Shown here in pieces: positions 11,914 through 21,626 of a stretch of 64,000 nucleotides of DNA (the first letter of the stretch is position 1; each line of letters opens with the position of its first letter). The notes beneath the pieces are model-generated. The model was given only the letters and a program-made list of their open reading frames with translations. It had not been told where the DNA came from and searched no databases. The position numbers were made by a program, and so were the translations under genes. The DNA is from Terebella lapidaria (Eukaryota > Annelida > Polychaeta > Terebellida > Terebellidae). Location of the stretch: NCBI GenBank assembly GCA_949152475.1, contig OX424570.1:3274181-3338180 (forward strand). The letters are read 5' to 3'.

Positions 11914-12477
11914 TCAGAGATCGCTATACCCCTGCAAGACACGACGCCCGACGCGCGAAGAGAAACTGTTTTTGCTACGCAATGTCTGGTCAGAGTTCAA
12001 GTATAATTCACTCGAAAGATTATTCCATATTTCAGGACCTTGTCTCAAAAGACTCTGTCCCGTTACAACATTTTTATACTTATAATGAAGTAATTTCATT
12101 TTCATACTGTGTCGAGTTCCATGCTGATGAATTTCATTGGAAACAACAAATATACCATTCAATGCGGGAGGTAATTTTCCCAAGAGAAACGCATGCACGT
12201 ATTTAGATACTTGTATGTTGTAAATATCCATCAACTTGAACAGCTTCAAGTTTTTGAACAACGGCTCAGTATGAGCATTAAAAGGGACTCCCGATATTGA
12301 TCGAATTATTTTCTTTTGTTGGACTATAAGTTTATTAGTATAGATACTGTGTGCTGCCCCCCACATCGTTATGCCATAGGAGAGATGTGGATATATTAAG
12401 GTGTAGTAAATGGTGACTAAGCTCTGTTTGGGTAAGAACTGTTTAGCTTTGTTAATGGCGAATAGGCCGTTCGATAC
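11914..12477 (-). CDS. LINE reverse transcriptase, C-terminal part
   Basis: This is the 3' segment of the LINE ORF. It begins in frame at the LTR-element insertion point (V-SNGLFAINKAKQFLP...) and includes the RT thumb-like stretch YYTLIYPHLSYGITMWG. A region of about 110 residues without recognised motifs follows up to the stop at 11914. The 4-bp ATAC at 12474-12477 is duplicated at 19406-19409, so the reading resumes there in the RT domain. The ORF segment itself is open to its natural end. Confidence 0.8.
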   Translation of the reverse strand, partial: VSNGLFAINKAKQFLPKQSLVTIYYTLIYPHLSYGITMWGAAHSIYTNKLIVQQKKIIRSISGVPFNAHTEPLFKNLKLFKLMDIYNIQVSKYVHAFLLGKLPPALNGIFVVSNEIHQHGTRHSMKMKLLHYKYKNVVTGQSLLRQGPEIWNNLSSELYLNSDQTLRSKNSFSSRVGRRVLQGYSDL

Positions 12478-12743
12478 TGTTGTAAAACACTGATGTATAT
12501 ATGTTGACAATTACCTTGCTTAGGCAAGTGTCGCAGATGAGACGAATCCTCGGCTGCAAGTAGAATCAGGCTGCGGTGTGCGAGCGTTCTTCGTGCTTTC
12601 AGTCCAAGGGTTCACATTCGTCTGACTTGCGTTTCCCGGGCCCCGGCTGTAGGGCTTTCCCCGATTACGTCATACCCGCTGTGGAGATGCTGATTGGCTT
12701 GTTGGATTGGGACTCGCTAATTTACGGATGCAGTTTCACAACA
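12478..12743 (-). repeat. 3' LTR of the TatD LTR element
   Basis: 266 bp, TGTTGT...ACAACA, apparently identical to 19140-19405. On the minus strand it is preceded by a purine-rich tract (about 12744-12758, ACGGGGGAGGA on that strand) that would prime plus-strand synthesis. Confidence 0.9.
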
Positions 12744-13315
12744 TCCTCCCCCGTTTTGAAGGATTCCGGACTATCCTGTTGAAAGCTAGAGGAAATACTT
12801 GTGGGCGTTCTGAAGAAGGACGAATACACAGACTAATGTGTGACCATTAAAACTTCTAAAACTGCAGTGATGACATTCGTGAACTAACCAGGCAACCTAG
12901 CCTAACCTCTGTGCACTCCTCAGAATCAGGGGGAATATCCCACCAACCCAAAGGGGGCAGAGTTACAATACTGAGCAGCGGCAATACTGAATGGTAACAA
13001 TATATACATGAACTCAACTTGTTACAACTCGTAACTCTGAATAATACTGGATAACATGATAAAACAATTCAGCCTGTTACAACTCATAACCCTGGCTACG
13101 TGGAACCTTAAAACCATAAAAACTACCACCATGACAAACTTCCTGGTTACTACTCGTAACTGAAAATCCACTTGATTTTACATACACCCTCTGTAGCGAC
13201 CTTACCTCCATCCCAGGCAGAGGCAAAATGCCGCCATCCCAGGACAGCTTCCAGCCACTACAGGAACAAATTTAAAATGAATTTCAGGCACACAATACAT
13301 ATATATCACAATCGA

Positions 13316-14875
13316 CTATTTCTTAGACTCTCCCTCCCCCCAGAAGAACCGGAGGGCGTTCTGACGGGCCTGGAGGGCGATCAGTGTCGGCGGGAAGTTC
13401 CGGACTCGCGCGATCCGCTGGATAATGGGCCGTAAGGCGAATGGTGTCGGGCTTTGGTACCCCGCGTCGCTCTCCAGCAGCAAACGATGACCCTCCATGG
13501 CCTTGAGCATCTGGGTGGTAGGCTCTCCCGCGCGGAGAAGTGTCTTCCCGATGCCGAACCTGACGTTTGGGAAGGCTGAGGTCCACCGTTTGGCTGCGTT
13601 CACTGTTCCCGAAAAACAATGGAGATAGACGGGGTGCTGTCGCGGCAGGACATCCTGGAGGATCCGTAGACCGTCCGAGGTCGCTTGATCGGACCCGAAT
13701 GCATCTCGGATGTGCAGCACTACTGGAAGCCGTCGCTCCAAGGCAATTCCCAGTACAACTCTGAAGTACTCCCGTTGGCGGTTGTGCTCTTCCTCCTTGG
13801 TCTGCCGGAAGTAGCCGAGACCGATCTCTCCGACCCCAACACAGTCAGGCCGCGCCACGGCAATCCGCAGTTCTGCCCAGTGGACATCCGTCACCTCGTC
13901 CCGAGAGCGACCAACCACCGTCGGATGGTAGCCCAGTGTGAAACTCACACCAGACAACTTCTCCAAACGGGGCAGGAAGCGCCCGAAACCAGGAAAGTTG
14001 AGGCTCGCCACAATCCTGTCCAGTGCAACACGCTGTCCCTCTGGGGTGTTGGCCTCTAGTCGTGGAAGGTTGACGTGACCATCTCCTCCAAGGAACTTCT
14101 CGAGGTGAGCGTGAGCATCGATGGTGATGAGCTGCAGCCCGGGGATGACTGGTTGTATCGGTTGGATAATATCCGGCAAGCGGACCTGGCGTTCATCCAG
14201 CACGACAATCAGCTTGATCACGATAGACCAGTGAGTCAGACAGGCGACCGAGCTCGGCGGGATCAGAGCAAACACCTCCATATGGTCCGGTCTCCCGTTC
14301 AGCACCTCAAAGCTGTGGAAGAGCGGCTGGTAGGACGGGGGAATGTTCTGCGACCGGTCGTCATTGTAGAGGCGCTGTTCGATCACCAGCTGGAGTAGGT
14401 CCTGCAGGGTAGAACAGCAAAACTCCTGCCGGAGGAAGTTAAGCAGACCATTCATCTGGCCTACCCATTGTGTCAGCCGTCGGTCGGTGAAGAAGTCCTC
14501 CTCTAAGTGGTCAGGTTTGGACTCGTGACAGGCAATCAAGAAGGCTCGGCTGAGTTCGGATTTCTGACACCGGAAGCAACAGTGGTCGGGCCGCACATAC
14601 CAGGGCAGATGGCAGTCTATCAGGTGACGCTTCATGGCCGCTTGAGTAGGCTCCTTGCAGATGGTGCAAACCTTCAACTGTTTGACTTTGCCGTCGGCAG
14701 TGCGCTTCACTGAGGGTGGCCGGTCAGAGGGCCCACACAGACTGTCAGCACTAGCTGTTACCAGCCGAGTCTCAGCATGAGTCTCCGAGGTTCCGGACAG
14801 GGCCGTTGACACCGACTCCTCGAGAAGAGTCTCGTCATAGTCGGGGATGAATTCTGATTCATCAACGATCTCCAT
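13316..14875 (-). CDS. Accessory ORF of LTR element: zinc-finger + TatD-type metal hydrolase
   Basis: 519 residues, apparently whole. Residues ~68-125 form a Cys/His-rich block (CTICK...MKRHLIDCHLPWY...CCFRCQ...H). Residues ~125-245 are unassigned. Residues ~250-512 carry the TatD/amidohydrolase metal-site motifs in order: IDAHAHLE (HxH, ~252), VGEIGLGY (Glu, ~348), VVLHIRDA (His, ~386), LHCFSGT (His, ~419) and LLESDAGYQ (Asp, ~466). TatD proteins are metal-dependent 3'-5' DNA/RNA exonucleases (family knowledge), so a nuclease is the likely activity. It sits where an env or third ORF would be, between the pol-tail-like ORF and the 3' LTR. Its role in the element life cycle is unknown; a captured host TatD gene is the likeliest origin. 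Its GC-rich coding sequence contrasts with the AT-rich flanks. Confidence 0.85.
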   Translation of the reverse strand: MEIVDESEFIPDYDETLLEESVSTALSGTSETHAETRLVTASADSLCGPSDRPPSVKRTADGKVKQLKVCTICKEPTQAAMKRHLIDCHLPWYVRPDHCCFRCQKSELSRAFLIACHESKPDHLEEDFFTDRRLTQWVGQMNGLLNFLRQEFCCSTLQDLLQLVIEQRLYNDDRSQNIPPSYQPLFHSFEVLNGRPDHMEVFALIPPSSVACLTHWSIVIKLIVVLDERQVRLPDIIQPIQPVIPGLQLITIDAHAHLEKFLGGDGHVNLPRLEANTPEGQRVALDRIVASLNFPGFGRFLPRLEKLSGVSFTLGYHPTVVGRSRDEVTDVHWAELRIAVARPDCVGVGEIGLGYFRQTKEEEHNRQREYFRVVLGIALERRLPVVLHIRDAFGSDQATSDGLRILQDVLPRQHPVYLHCFSGTVNAAKRWTSAFPNVRFGIGKTLLRAGEPTTQMLKAMEGHRLLLESDAGYQSPTPFALRPIIQRIARVRNFPPTLIALQARQNALRFFWGEGESKK

Positions 14876-15082
14876 CTCTGCAAGTTCAAAACAGACAGTT
14901 AGGGAACCAGAGAGAAATTCTCACCAGTTCCAAAAACAAATAAAACATTGGAATACAAATTAGGAAATCAGAAAGGAATTCTCACCGATTTCTGCGGAAA
15001 TTTAGAATACACAATTTAGACGTTATCCGGGTGACCAAATTCAGGGTTAGTTATTAAGTAACTTATCTAGAATGGTGTGATC

Positions 15083-15763
15083 CTACTGCTCGTAGTCCGC
15101 CAGGTATGCAGGTGGCCTGACCCTTCTTCCCGCTCTCGATTGGGTTGGCTCTTCAAATAGGCGAGTCAGGCCCCAGTCATCTTGGATCTCTGATGTCTCT
15201 TGATCCCTTTGCCGGCCCCGACCTTGATTTCGGGGTCCATCTGGAACTTGTTCGAGTTCTAGATCTCGATCTGGTTGTTCCGGTTCGGATCGTGATACTG
15301 GTCTGATGTTATCGAAGTTCCCCTGTCTCCTTCTGTCAATGACCATCCTGATCCACGAACAAAGCAGAAGGAGAATCCCGCCACTCCGAACATGGATCTT
15401 GGTGCTTCGGATTACCGGTCTCTCTGACTTGTTTCGGGACAATCCTGCTGTTCCACACATGGATCCTGCTGCTCTGTGCTTGATGAGAGTCCGGCTGAGT
15501 ACGTGACCAGTTTGAACATTAGGATCAGTTGACAGAACAGAGGGAGCATCCCACCGCATCGAAAACTGACCCAGACATTCAGATTCGGTCAGCTCTTCTG
15601 TCGCTGGTATTGGGCCCTGCTGTGGGTAGGTTGACGAACGCCCTACTTCATCAACCCGTTGGAGTTTGACGTCTGGTTTGAGCAAGTAAGTGAGGCACCT
15701 GCACGGTATCGCTGTGGTGATCTGTAGTAGTCCCGTCGGTTGATGATGGTTCTGGTAGAACAA
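15083..15763 (-). CDS. Pol C-terminal-tail-like ORF of the TatD LTR element
   Basis: A 226-codon open frame overlapping the 3' end of the gag-like ORF in another frame. Its last ~80 residues are charged and low-complexity and end RRVRPPAYLADYEQ, which resembles the Arg/Pro-rich tails after integrase in Gypsy pol proteins. No catalytic domain is recognised. Read as the remaining end of a pol region; confidence is moderate because tails of this kind are poorly conserved. Confidence 0.45.
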   Translation of the reverse strand: MFYQNHHQPTGLLQITTAIPCRCLTYLLKPDVKLQRVDEVGRSSTYPQQGPIPATEELTESECLGQFSMRWDAPSVLSTDPNVQTGHVLSRTLIKHRAAGSMCGTAGLSRNKSERPVIRSTKIHVRSGGILLLLCSWIRMVIDRRRQGNFDNIRPVSRSEPEQPDRDLELEQVPDGPRNQGRGRQRDQETSEIQDDWGLTRLFEEPTQSRAGRRVRPPAYLADYEQ

Positions 15764-17508
15764 ATTGCAGCAGAATGTCCTGGGCTACAACAACGGAAGC
15801 AGACATCCTTTGAAGTTGAAGTTTGGTTGTTGTCTTCGGACTCCTGAGATCTGGAGCTGTTCTGGCAGTGTGCCAGAAGGTTACATAGGCAGTCTACTAT
15901 CTGGTTGAGTTCTAGTCCTTTTGGGCTGACTGCTTTGACAGTCTTCAGCTCGTCCTTGCAGATCGGCTCGACAAATGACACCTGTCGTATTGTATAGCTC
16001 TTCTGGTGGAAGGTCTTCTGGTTGTGAACGGAACTCTTCACATGTTTCAAAGCTCTGTCCAGTGTTGACGGATTTCGCTCAACGGCTCTGGAGGCAGCTG
16101 ACTTGTCCTTGCAGCTCTTAAGAAGAGAATCCATGGCTAGGGCATTGACCATGCTGGTGTGGGCACTTGGGTACCTGTCAGTGACCAGCCGGTGCACTTG
16201 GTCCGCGTAGTCGTCGAGATCCTCACCTTCTTGTTGTTGAGCCGAACCCAACTGCTTCCTGATGATGGAAGGCAAATCTTCCTGACAATATCGCTTCTTC
16301 AGCCTCTTTATCAGGTCCATATATGGCTTCCTGGACAGAGATGGTCTAGACTGCAAGAATTCAATGTCCTTGTCCTGCAGACACAGCAGTAGTTTCTTTC
16401 TTTTGGTTCTGGCTTCCAATTGGTTGGTTTTCGCCATTTGCTCGAACTGGAAGTAAATACTACTCCAGTTTTCAGGTTCGCCATGGAAGGTTGCCAATTT
16501 TTGGTTAGGGTCCTCGCCATGGTTCTGACGTCTGTGTCGGACTTCCTTCTCGCTTTCCCCGTCAGTGCTGTCTTCACTGGAATCCAGGCAGTCATCGTCA
16601 TCATCAGATTCCTCAGACTCCGAACCGTACTTCCGACTCCTACATGAAGGTTTTGGTGGAGGCAAGGAATGTTTTGTGTCCACCCGTTTCGTGACTTCTG
16701 TCCCGCCTTGTTCTTGAGTATGGTCTCGGGGCCTAGTTTCATCCTTGGGAGGTTCATTTTGACCAGGCTTCTGCTCAGGCTCCGCATTCTTCAGAGGCTC
16801 CTCTGCTTTTCCTCCCCCTGATGATTTTGGACTTGTGCTGGAGTACACTCCATCCTGGGGGTAACCTATACGTGCAATGCAGGTTTCATGATCTGCCAAC
16901 GGCTTGGGTTCTCGGTCCCACATGTGCTCCAGTACCTTCGACTTCTCTGGAAATCCAAGAAACTGTGGTCCACTGGTTTTAATGACAGTGTCAACATCCT
17001 CTTGGTCGGCTGATGGAAACTTCTCACCCACAACTCCCGGTGTGGGCATCTGAGTCGGTGGAAACGACCAGTTCCTCGCAGGTGGTTGGTTAGGGTGTGG
17101 TTGAAACCCCAGTGACTTGATCAAATCCGTCATGTCAGTTCTCAGTTGGGACATCTCCTCTGCCAGCTTGTCAAATCCTCCTGTGATTTCTCCTCTGAGC
17201 TGTTGTAGTTCAGTCTTTGTGGCATACTGTTGGTCCATTCCAGATTCCACAACTGTAGTCATTCCTGATGATTCATCACTAGCAGACGTACCTTCTGGAA
17301 TAGGTTGGAGGACACCAGATGCAATCAACTCGGTGAAGTGTCGACTGGGCAAATTGGTTACAGTTACCAATTGCAGCAGATCAATTTCCTTGTCGGGAGA
17401 CTGGATTTTAGCTATCTCTCTAGCTTTTTGTTTCCCAATCTGAGGCAACTTCTGAAGTTCCTCCACTGAAGCCTTATTTATATCCATGCTCACAATGTCC
17501 CCTACCAC
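15643..17508 (-). CDS. Gag-like protein with N-terminal helix-hairpin-helix and zinc knuckle
   Basis: The open frame runs from 17508, but the first ATG is at 17487 (MDINKASVEELQKLPQIG...), a better start giving about 614 residues. The N-terminus (MDINKASVEEL-x3-PQIGKQKAREI) matches the ComEA-type helix-hairpin-helix pattern, a DNA-binding motif. Then come a Gly/Pro/acid-rich middle with an Asp/Ser run and, at roughly residues 330-500, a retrotransposon-gag-like helical region (WSSIYFQFEQMA...LLLCLQ...DYADQVHRLV). A CCHC knuckle follows near residue 570 (CFRCCSPGHSAAIC). Gag would form the particle; an HhH at its start is unusual. Looks whole. Confidence 0.8.
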   Translation of the reverse strand: MVGDIVSMDINKASVEELQKLPQIGKQKAREIAKIQSPDKEIDLLQLVTVTNLPSRHFTELIASGVLQPIPEGTSASDESSGMTTVVESGMDQQYATKTELQQLRGEITGGFDKLAEEMSQLRTDMTDLIKSLGFQPHPNQPPARNWSFPPTQMPTPGVVGEKFPSADQEDVDTVIKTSGPQFLGFPEKSKVLEHMWDREPKPLADHETCIARIGYPQDGVYSSTSPKSSGGGKAEEPLKNAEPEQKPGQNEPPKDETRPRDHTQEQGGTEVTKRVDTKHSLPPPKPSCRSRKYGSESEESDDDDDCLDSSEDSTDGESEKEVRHRRQNHGEDPNQKLATFHGEPENWSSIYFQFEQMAKTNQLEARTKRKKLLLCLQDKDIEFLQSRPSLSRKPYMDLIKRLKKRYCQEDLPSIIRKQLGSAQQQEGEDLDDYADQVHRLVTDRYPSAHTSMVNALAMDSLLKSCKDKSAASRAVERNPSTLDRALKHVKSSVHNQKTFHQKSYTIRQVSFVEPICKDELKTVKAVSPKGLELNQIVDCLCNLLAHCQNSSRSQESEDNNQTSTSKDVCFRCCSPGHSAAICSTRTIINRRDYYRSPQRYRAGASLTCSNQTSNSNGLMK

Positions 17509-19121
17509 AGTTACAATAATTGCAATTATTAACCCGTTTGATCTTTACCTACGAGGTTACAATAAGAATTCACCTATACCGATTTTATAATTATTATACA
17601 CTATTTACTGCATATTTATATTCAAATTACCTATTGAAAATTACAATAATTATTTTAGTGACTGTAACATTTACATACAATAGGTATATAATGAATAGTC
17701 TGGTTTAACTGTTTACACCAATATCAATATTGAAACACACAAATATGGATACTTATAAATACCAATTACTTTAATAACATATACGTGATGTAAGCTCAAG
17801 TACGTGTCAAAATACAATGACCGTTTACATTAACATACAATCGATTAATACATGCAAATACTGAATATAATCAATACATATACAATATTCAATCAATACA
17901 CACAATTCTTGAGTTTATAACTCAATAAATATTACAAGCAAGCAATAAATAATACAACACACAAATAATTATCACATCACATGCAAGACAATTATTACAT
18001 AATCATTTTGATATCACAATGACACCGTAGTATAATACTAGTCTTGTTCAGTATTAGTACCACTTAAGTAAGCGATTTGGTCACTGTTGATGATTCAACA
18101 ATTGTTTGTTTTCACCTGATGTGTGCGGCTACAAATGTCAGCGAATAATTATGATGGGTTCAAAGTATTACACATATAAATTATATGATGACAATTTCAC
18201 AACAGATCCATTTATTTTGTCACTAATTGTGGCAAGCAACAATTTTGAACTAACTTACTGGTCACGAAATAAATGTAAGTATCAGAGTGTATCTCACACC
18301 ACACCTAAATTAACAAGTGACCCGAAATTATTTACTGGGAAAGTAGCAAAGTCCAAAAATACAATTACCAATGAATCTGTTGGGAAAGGTACACAAATAG
18401 TATTTGATCAGTATATTGTGGAATGAATATGATGTAGATCTAGTTATGAGCTACATGTAGCTAAATGTATAGGTTCTTGTGTCAATCAATCTATGATTAC
18501 CGCGAAAATACTCAGGAATTCAGCAAAGTAATAACTATTTACTAAAGTATTGTAATATGTATGGTTACAACATTGTCACAACAGACACATTACGGTATTC
18601 ATCACGAATTGTGACAATATAGAATGATTTGCAATAAATTATCAGTCACTTGGTTGAATTAATACTAGAGTGTAAGTCACACCAACTTTAAATCAGCAAA
18701 TGACCAAACACAATTCTATAAGCCGTGAAAATTTATACGGATTTATCAATGAGTCTGTTGGGAATAATACACGCACAAGTTTTTAACTGTATGTTCAAAC
18801 TTGGTGACTGTAATCTAACCAAAACTGTCAATTATTTTCTATTACTGTGATTGTAATGTTATTGAATAGGAAGGACAACTTGCAAAGTCAAATTTGTAAA
18901 CAGTATTGAATACACACGATATTGGATTTGAAATGGATATGGTGAATTCTACACGGTACGGTGGAAAATTTCAATACATGCGCTCACACTGGTGACCTAG
19001 TTTTAATCCGCATGTGGAAATCACACCTGCGGTCAATCATGCGTGAAGCAAAAAATGTCTGGCCGGATTTTTCACGAATTTTCAATCCGATGACAATCTG
19101 GTTTTCCAGGCGAAATATACA
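17509..19121 (-). other. Long AT-rich leader of the TatD LTR element with a diverged duplication
   Basis: About 1.6 kb without coding sequence between primer site and gag. Two diverged copies of a ~300-bp unit (about 18106-18420 and 18540-18790) share TCACAACAGA, AGAGTGTA...TCACACCA and AATGA[AG]TCTGTTGGGAA. The 106-codon plus-strand frame there is a by-product of the repeat. Confidence 0.55.
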
Positions 19122-19138
19122 CTTTTATTCTGACACCA
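19122..19138 (-). other. Primer-binding site of the TatD LTR element
   Basis: On the minus strand TGGTGTCAGAATAAAAG lies one base after the 5' LTR. TGGTGTCAGAA is a common Gypsy primer-binding sequence, complementary to a tRNA 3' end. It fixes the element's orientation as minus. Confidence 0.75.
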
Positions 19139-19139
19139 A

Positions 19140-19405
19140 TGTTGTAAAACACTGATGTATATATGTTGACAATTACCTTGCTTAGGCAAGTGTCGCAGAT
19201 GAGACGAATCCTCGGCTGCAAGTAGAATCAGGCTGCGGTGTGCGAGCGTTCTTCGTGCTTTCAGTCCAAGGGTTCACATTCGTCTGACTTGCGTTTCCCG
19301 GGCCCCGGCTGTAGGGCTTTCCCCGATTACGTCATACCCGCTGTGGAGATGCTGATTGGCTTGTTGGATTGGGACTCGCTAATTTACGGATGCAGTTTCA
19401 CAACA
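19140..19405 (-). repeat. 5' LTR of the TatD LTR element
   Basis: 266 bp, apparently identical to 12478-12743. It is followed on the plus strand by the target duplication ATAC (19406-19409). Confidence 0.9.
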
Positions 19406-20786
19406 ATACTTTTTTTGAAACATATTGAATATGTGAGTCCCACTTCAATTTATTATCGATAAATATTCCGAGAAATTTCATGCATTGACATGACTGAATA
19501 ATAACACCGGATAAGCGGAGTGTAGTGGGTTCCTTCTGGTGCGAAATATTCGTAAATAGCATATATTTTGTTTTTGAAATATTCAGTGACAGTTTGTTTG
19601 CCTTGAACCAATCAGTTAAGACATGGAGTTCCTTATTCATTTCCGTATAAAGTCGATCCAAGTTGTTACCTGAGGTATATAGTGTCGTATCATCAGCGAA
19701 TAATATGGATTTTGCGTGAGTTAGGGTGTCTGGTAAATCATTCGTATATATTATGAATAACAGCGGCCCAAGGACTGATCCTTGCGGGACTCCGCACGTG
19801 ATGTTTTGAGTCGTTGATCGTGCCCCCCTATATTCCACATATTGGCGTCGGTTGGTTAAATAATCTCTGAACCAGTCATAGGCTATGCCTCTTATCCCAT
19901 AAAAATTGAGTTTATAGAGTAGTATGTTATGATCGATTGTGTCAAAGGCTTTTGACAAGTCGAGAAATACTGATAATGACATATTGTTACTATTCGAAGA
20001 AGAGTTGATATCGGTTACAAATTTGGTAACGGCATCAACGGTGCTTCTATTTGGACGGAACCCATATTGATTATCGTACAAAAGGCCATAACTTTCAAAG
20101 AAAAACATGAGTCGTTTGTGAACAATCTTTTCGAGCAACTTAGATACTGATGGTAACAGAGATATCGGTCTGTAATTAGTAAACTCGTCCTTGGCTTTAG
20201 ATTTGTGGATGGCTACTACTTTTGCAAGTTTCAGAGAGTCTGGTACTTTACCACTAGCGAGAGATTTGTTTATTATAATACTAAGGGGTAAACATACAGA
20301 ATTTCCTAAACATTTTAGTAGTTTTGTTGATATATTATCATGACCTTTACTACATTTGGGCTTACATTTGTTCAAGATGAGAAGTATTTCATTTGGGTCA
20401 GTGGGCGAAAGAAAGAGAGAATCTTTGTTACGTTGTTTATCCTTCTGGAGGTAATGTGCAGCATCAAATGTCGCGGTATCTATAGCGCTTGCAAACTTGG
20501 GTCCAATTTCTGTGAAGTATTTACAAAATTCCTCTGCTATAATATTATCATCAGAAATTTCAATACCTTTATTCGTGAATACCTGGGCTGCCGAATTTTT
20601 GTTATTATTCCTACCAAGTGCGCTGTTTATGACCCCCCATGTTTTTTTCATATCCCCTTTATAATCGTTCATTAGTTCAGCATAATATTGTTTACGCGTT
20701 TCTGATTTAAGTCTATTGTAAGCGTTCCTGTATAAAATGTATTCTTTATAGACAGGGTCTGTTCTAGATTTACCAATGCACTGTTT
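19406..20786 (-). CDS. LINE reverse transcriptase domain
   Basis: From KQCIGKSRTDPVYKEY (20786) to DNKLKWDSHIQYVSKKV at the LTR-element insertion. RT landmarks in order: NYRPISLLPSVSKLLEK, YGFRPNRSTVDAV, SVFLDLSKAFDTIDH (first catalytic Asp), CGVPQGSVLGPLLF and SILFADDTTLY (FADD catalytic pair). These are typical of jockey/CR1/L2-type LINEs, which reverse-transcribe their RNA at a nicked target. Open throughout. Residues beyond 20786 on the minus strand belong to an inserted sequence, not to the LINE. Confidence 0.9.
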
Positions 20787-21626
20787 GTGTGTGAAATAAT
20801 ACACTGTTACTGAGGCGATATACACGATATCATGCCGAGCGTCAGCGAGGCGTGATGATCGTGTATATCGCCGAGGGGTGACAGTGTATTATTTGTCATA
20901 CATACCGAGTAAAACCGATTGTTTTTATTGCCAAAAACGACCAGAACCTCCCCAAATCATGAGGAATGGTCCTCATATCGCCCCTAGAGCGGGATATGAA
21001 CAATGGACTCGCCCGTCGCGCTTCACTTCAGCAAGGCCTGTACATGTGAGACATACGTCTGCTCCACACGTAAGAGCAATACATAACCTAAAATAGGTGG
21101 CGCCAGTGTTACCTGGTATTGACACCATTTTTATGTTCTATGTCCTGGCTATGATAAGGGAATGAATTCGTTTGTTGACATAACTCCTAGTAATGCCATA
21201 CAAGGCTATGAACGTTACATTTGTCGTGGGCCTTCTACATGCAAATGATAGATTGAATACATCTAGACTGATCATTGATGATTGGTCATTCCAGTCATAT
21301 ATCCGTATCATTGAAAATTATACTTCTCTCCCCAACCCTCCTGTTTGGTCGCTGCTTTGACACCTATCGTCAAATGGATATGGGTTCAGTATGAACACCA
21401 CAAACATATTGCGACATGGTATCTATATAATTCTGCCTCGACCCACAGTGTGTGCCGTCAACCGAATTAACTTTCGACAATGATGACAATGACTCAAGCA
21501 AACGAACACGTGTTGTTTTGGCATACACAGTTTGTACACTTGCAGTTGTTGTTGGCTGGTTCCACGCATGAAGGCGCAATATCGCCTCGTGAGATTTTTC
21601 ATATAACACACTCTCTCTAGGTATGT
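20787..21626. mobile_element. 840-bp insertion inside the LINE, with a ~90-bp hairpin at one end
   Basis: It separates LINE codons that otherwise join as CLTLY-KQC, so the boundaries are defined by the LINE frame (GCACTGTTT | ... | ATACAGAG). The left end holds an imperfect hairpin of about 90 bp (AATAATACACTG...GGCGATATACACGAT, loop near 20835-20855, ATCGTGTATATCGCC...CAGTGTATTATT). No transposase and no clear terminal inverted repeat or target duplication is visible. A Helitron-like or SINE-like nature can be neither shown nor excluded. Confidence 0.6.

Larger units (their letters stand above)
12478..19405 (-). mobile_element. Young Gypsy-like LTR element with TatD ORF, no recognised RT or integrase
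   Basis: Two 266-bp direct repeats (12478-12743 and 19140-19405) start TGTTGT and end ACAACA and look identical by eye, flanked by the 4-bp duplication ATAC. Minus-strand order: 5' LTR, primer-binding site, long leader, gag-like ORF, a short ORF resembling a pol C-terminal tail, then a TatD-nuclease ORF, polypurine tract, 3' LTR. No reverse transcriptase, RNase H or integrase is recognised, so it would depend on another element for mobility. The identical LTRs and clean target duplication point to a recent insertion into the LINE. The 4-bp duplication, TG...CA ends and primer site fit Ty3/Gypsy. Confidence 0.85.

Noticed and set aside
11859-12206. Plus-strand frames over the LINE C-terminus and near 20340-20675
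   Set aside because: Shadows of the minus-strand LINE ORF, which has clear RT motifs.
12576-12782. Open frame starting MCERSSCFQSKGSH, also found at 19238-19462
   Set aside because: It is part of the 266-bp LTR present twice; not a gene.
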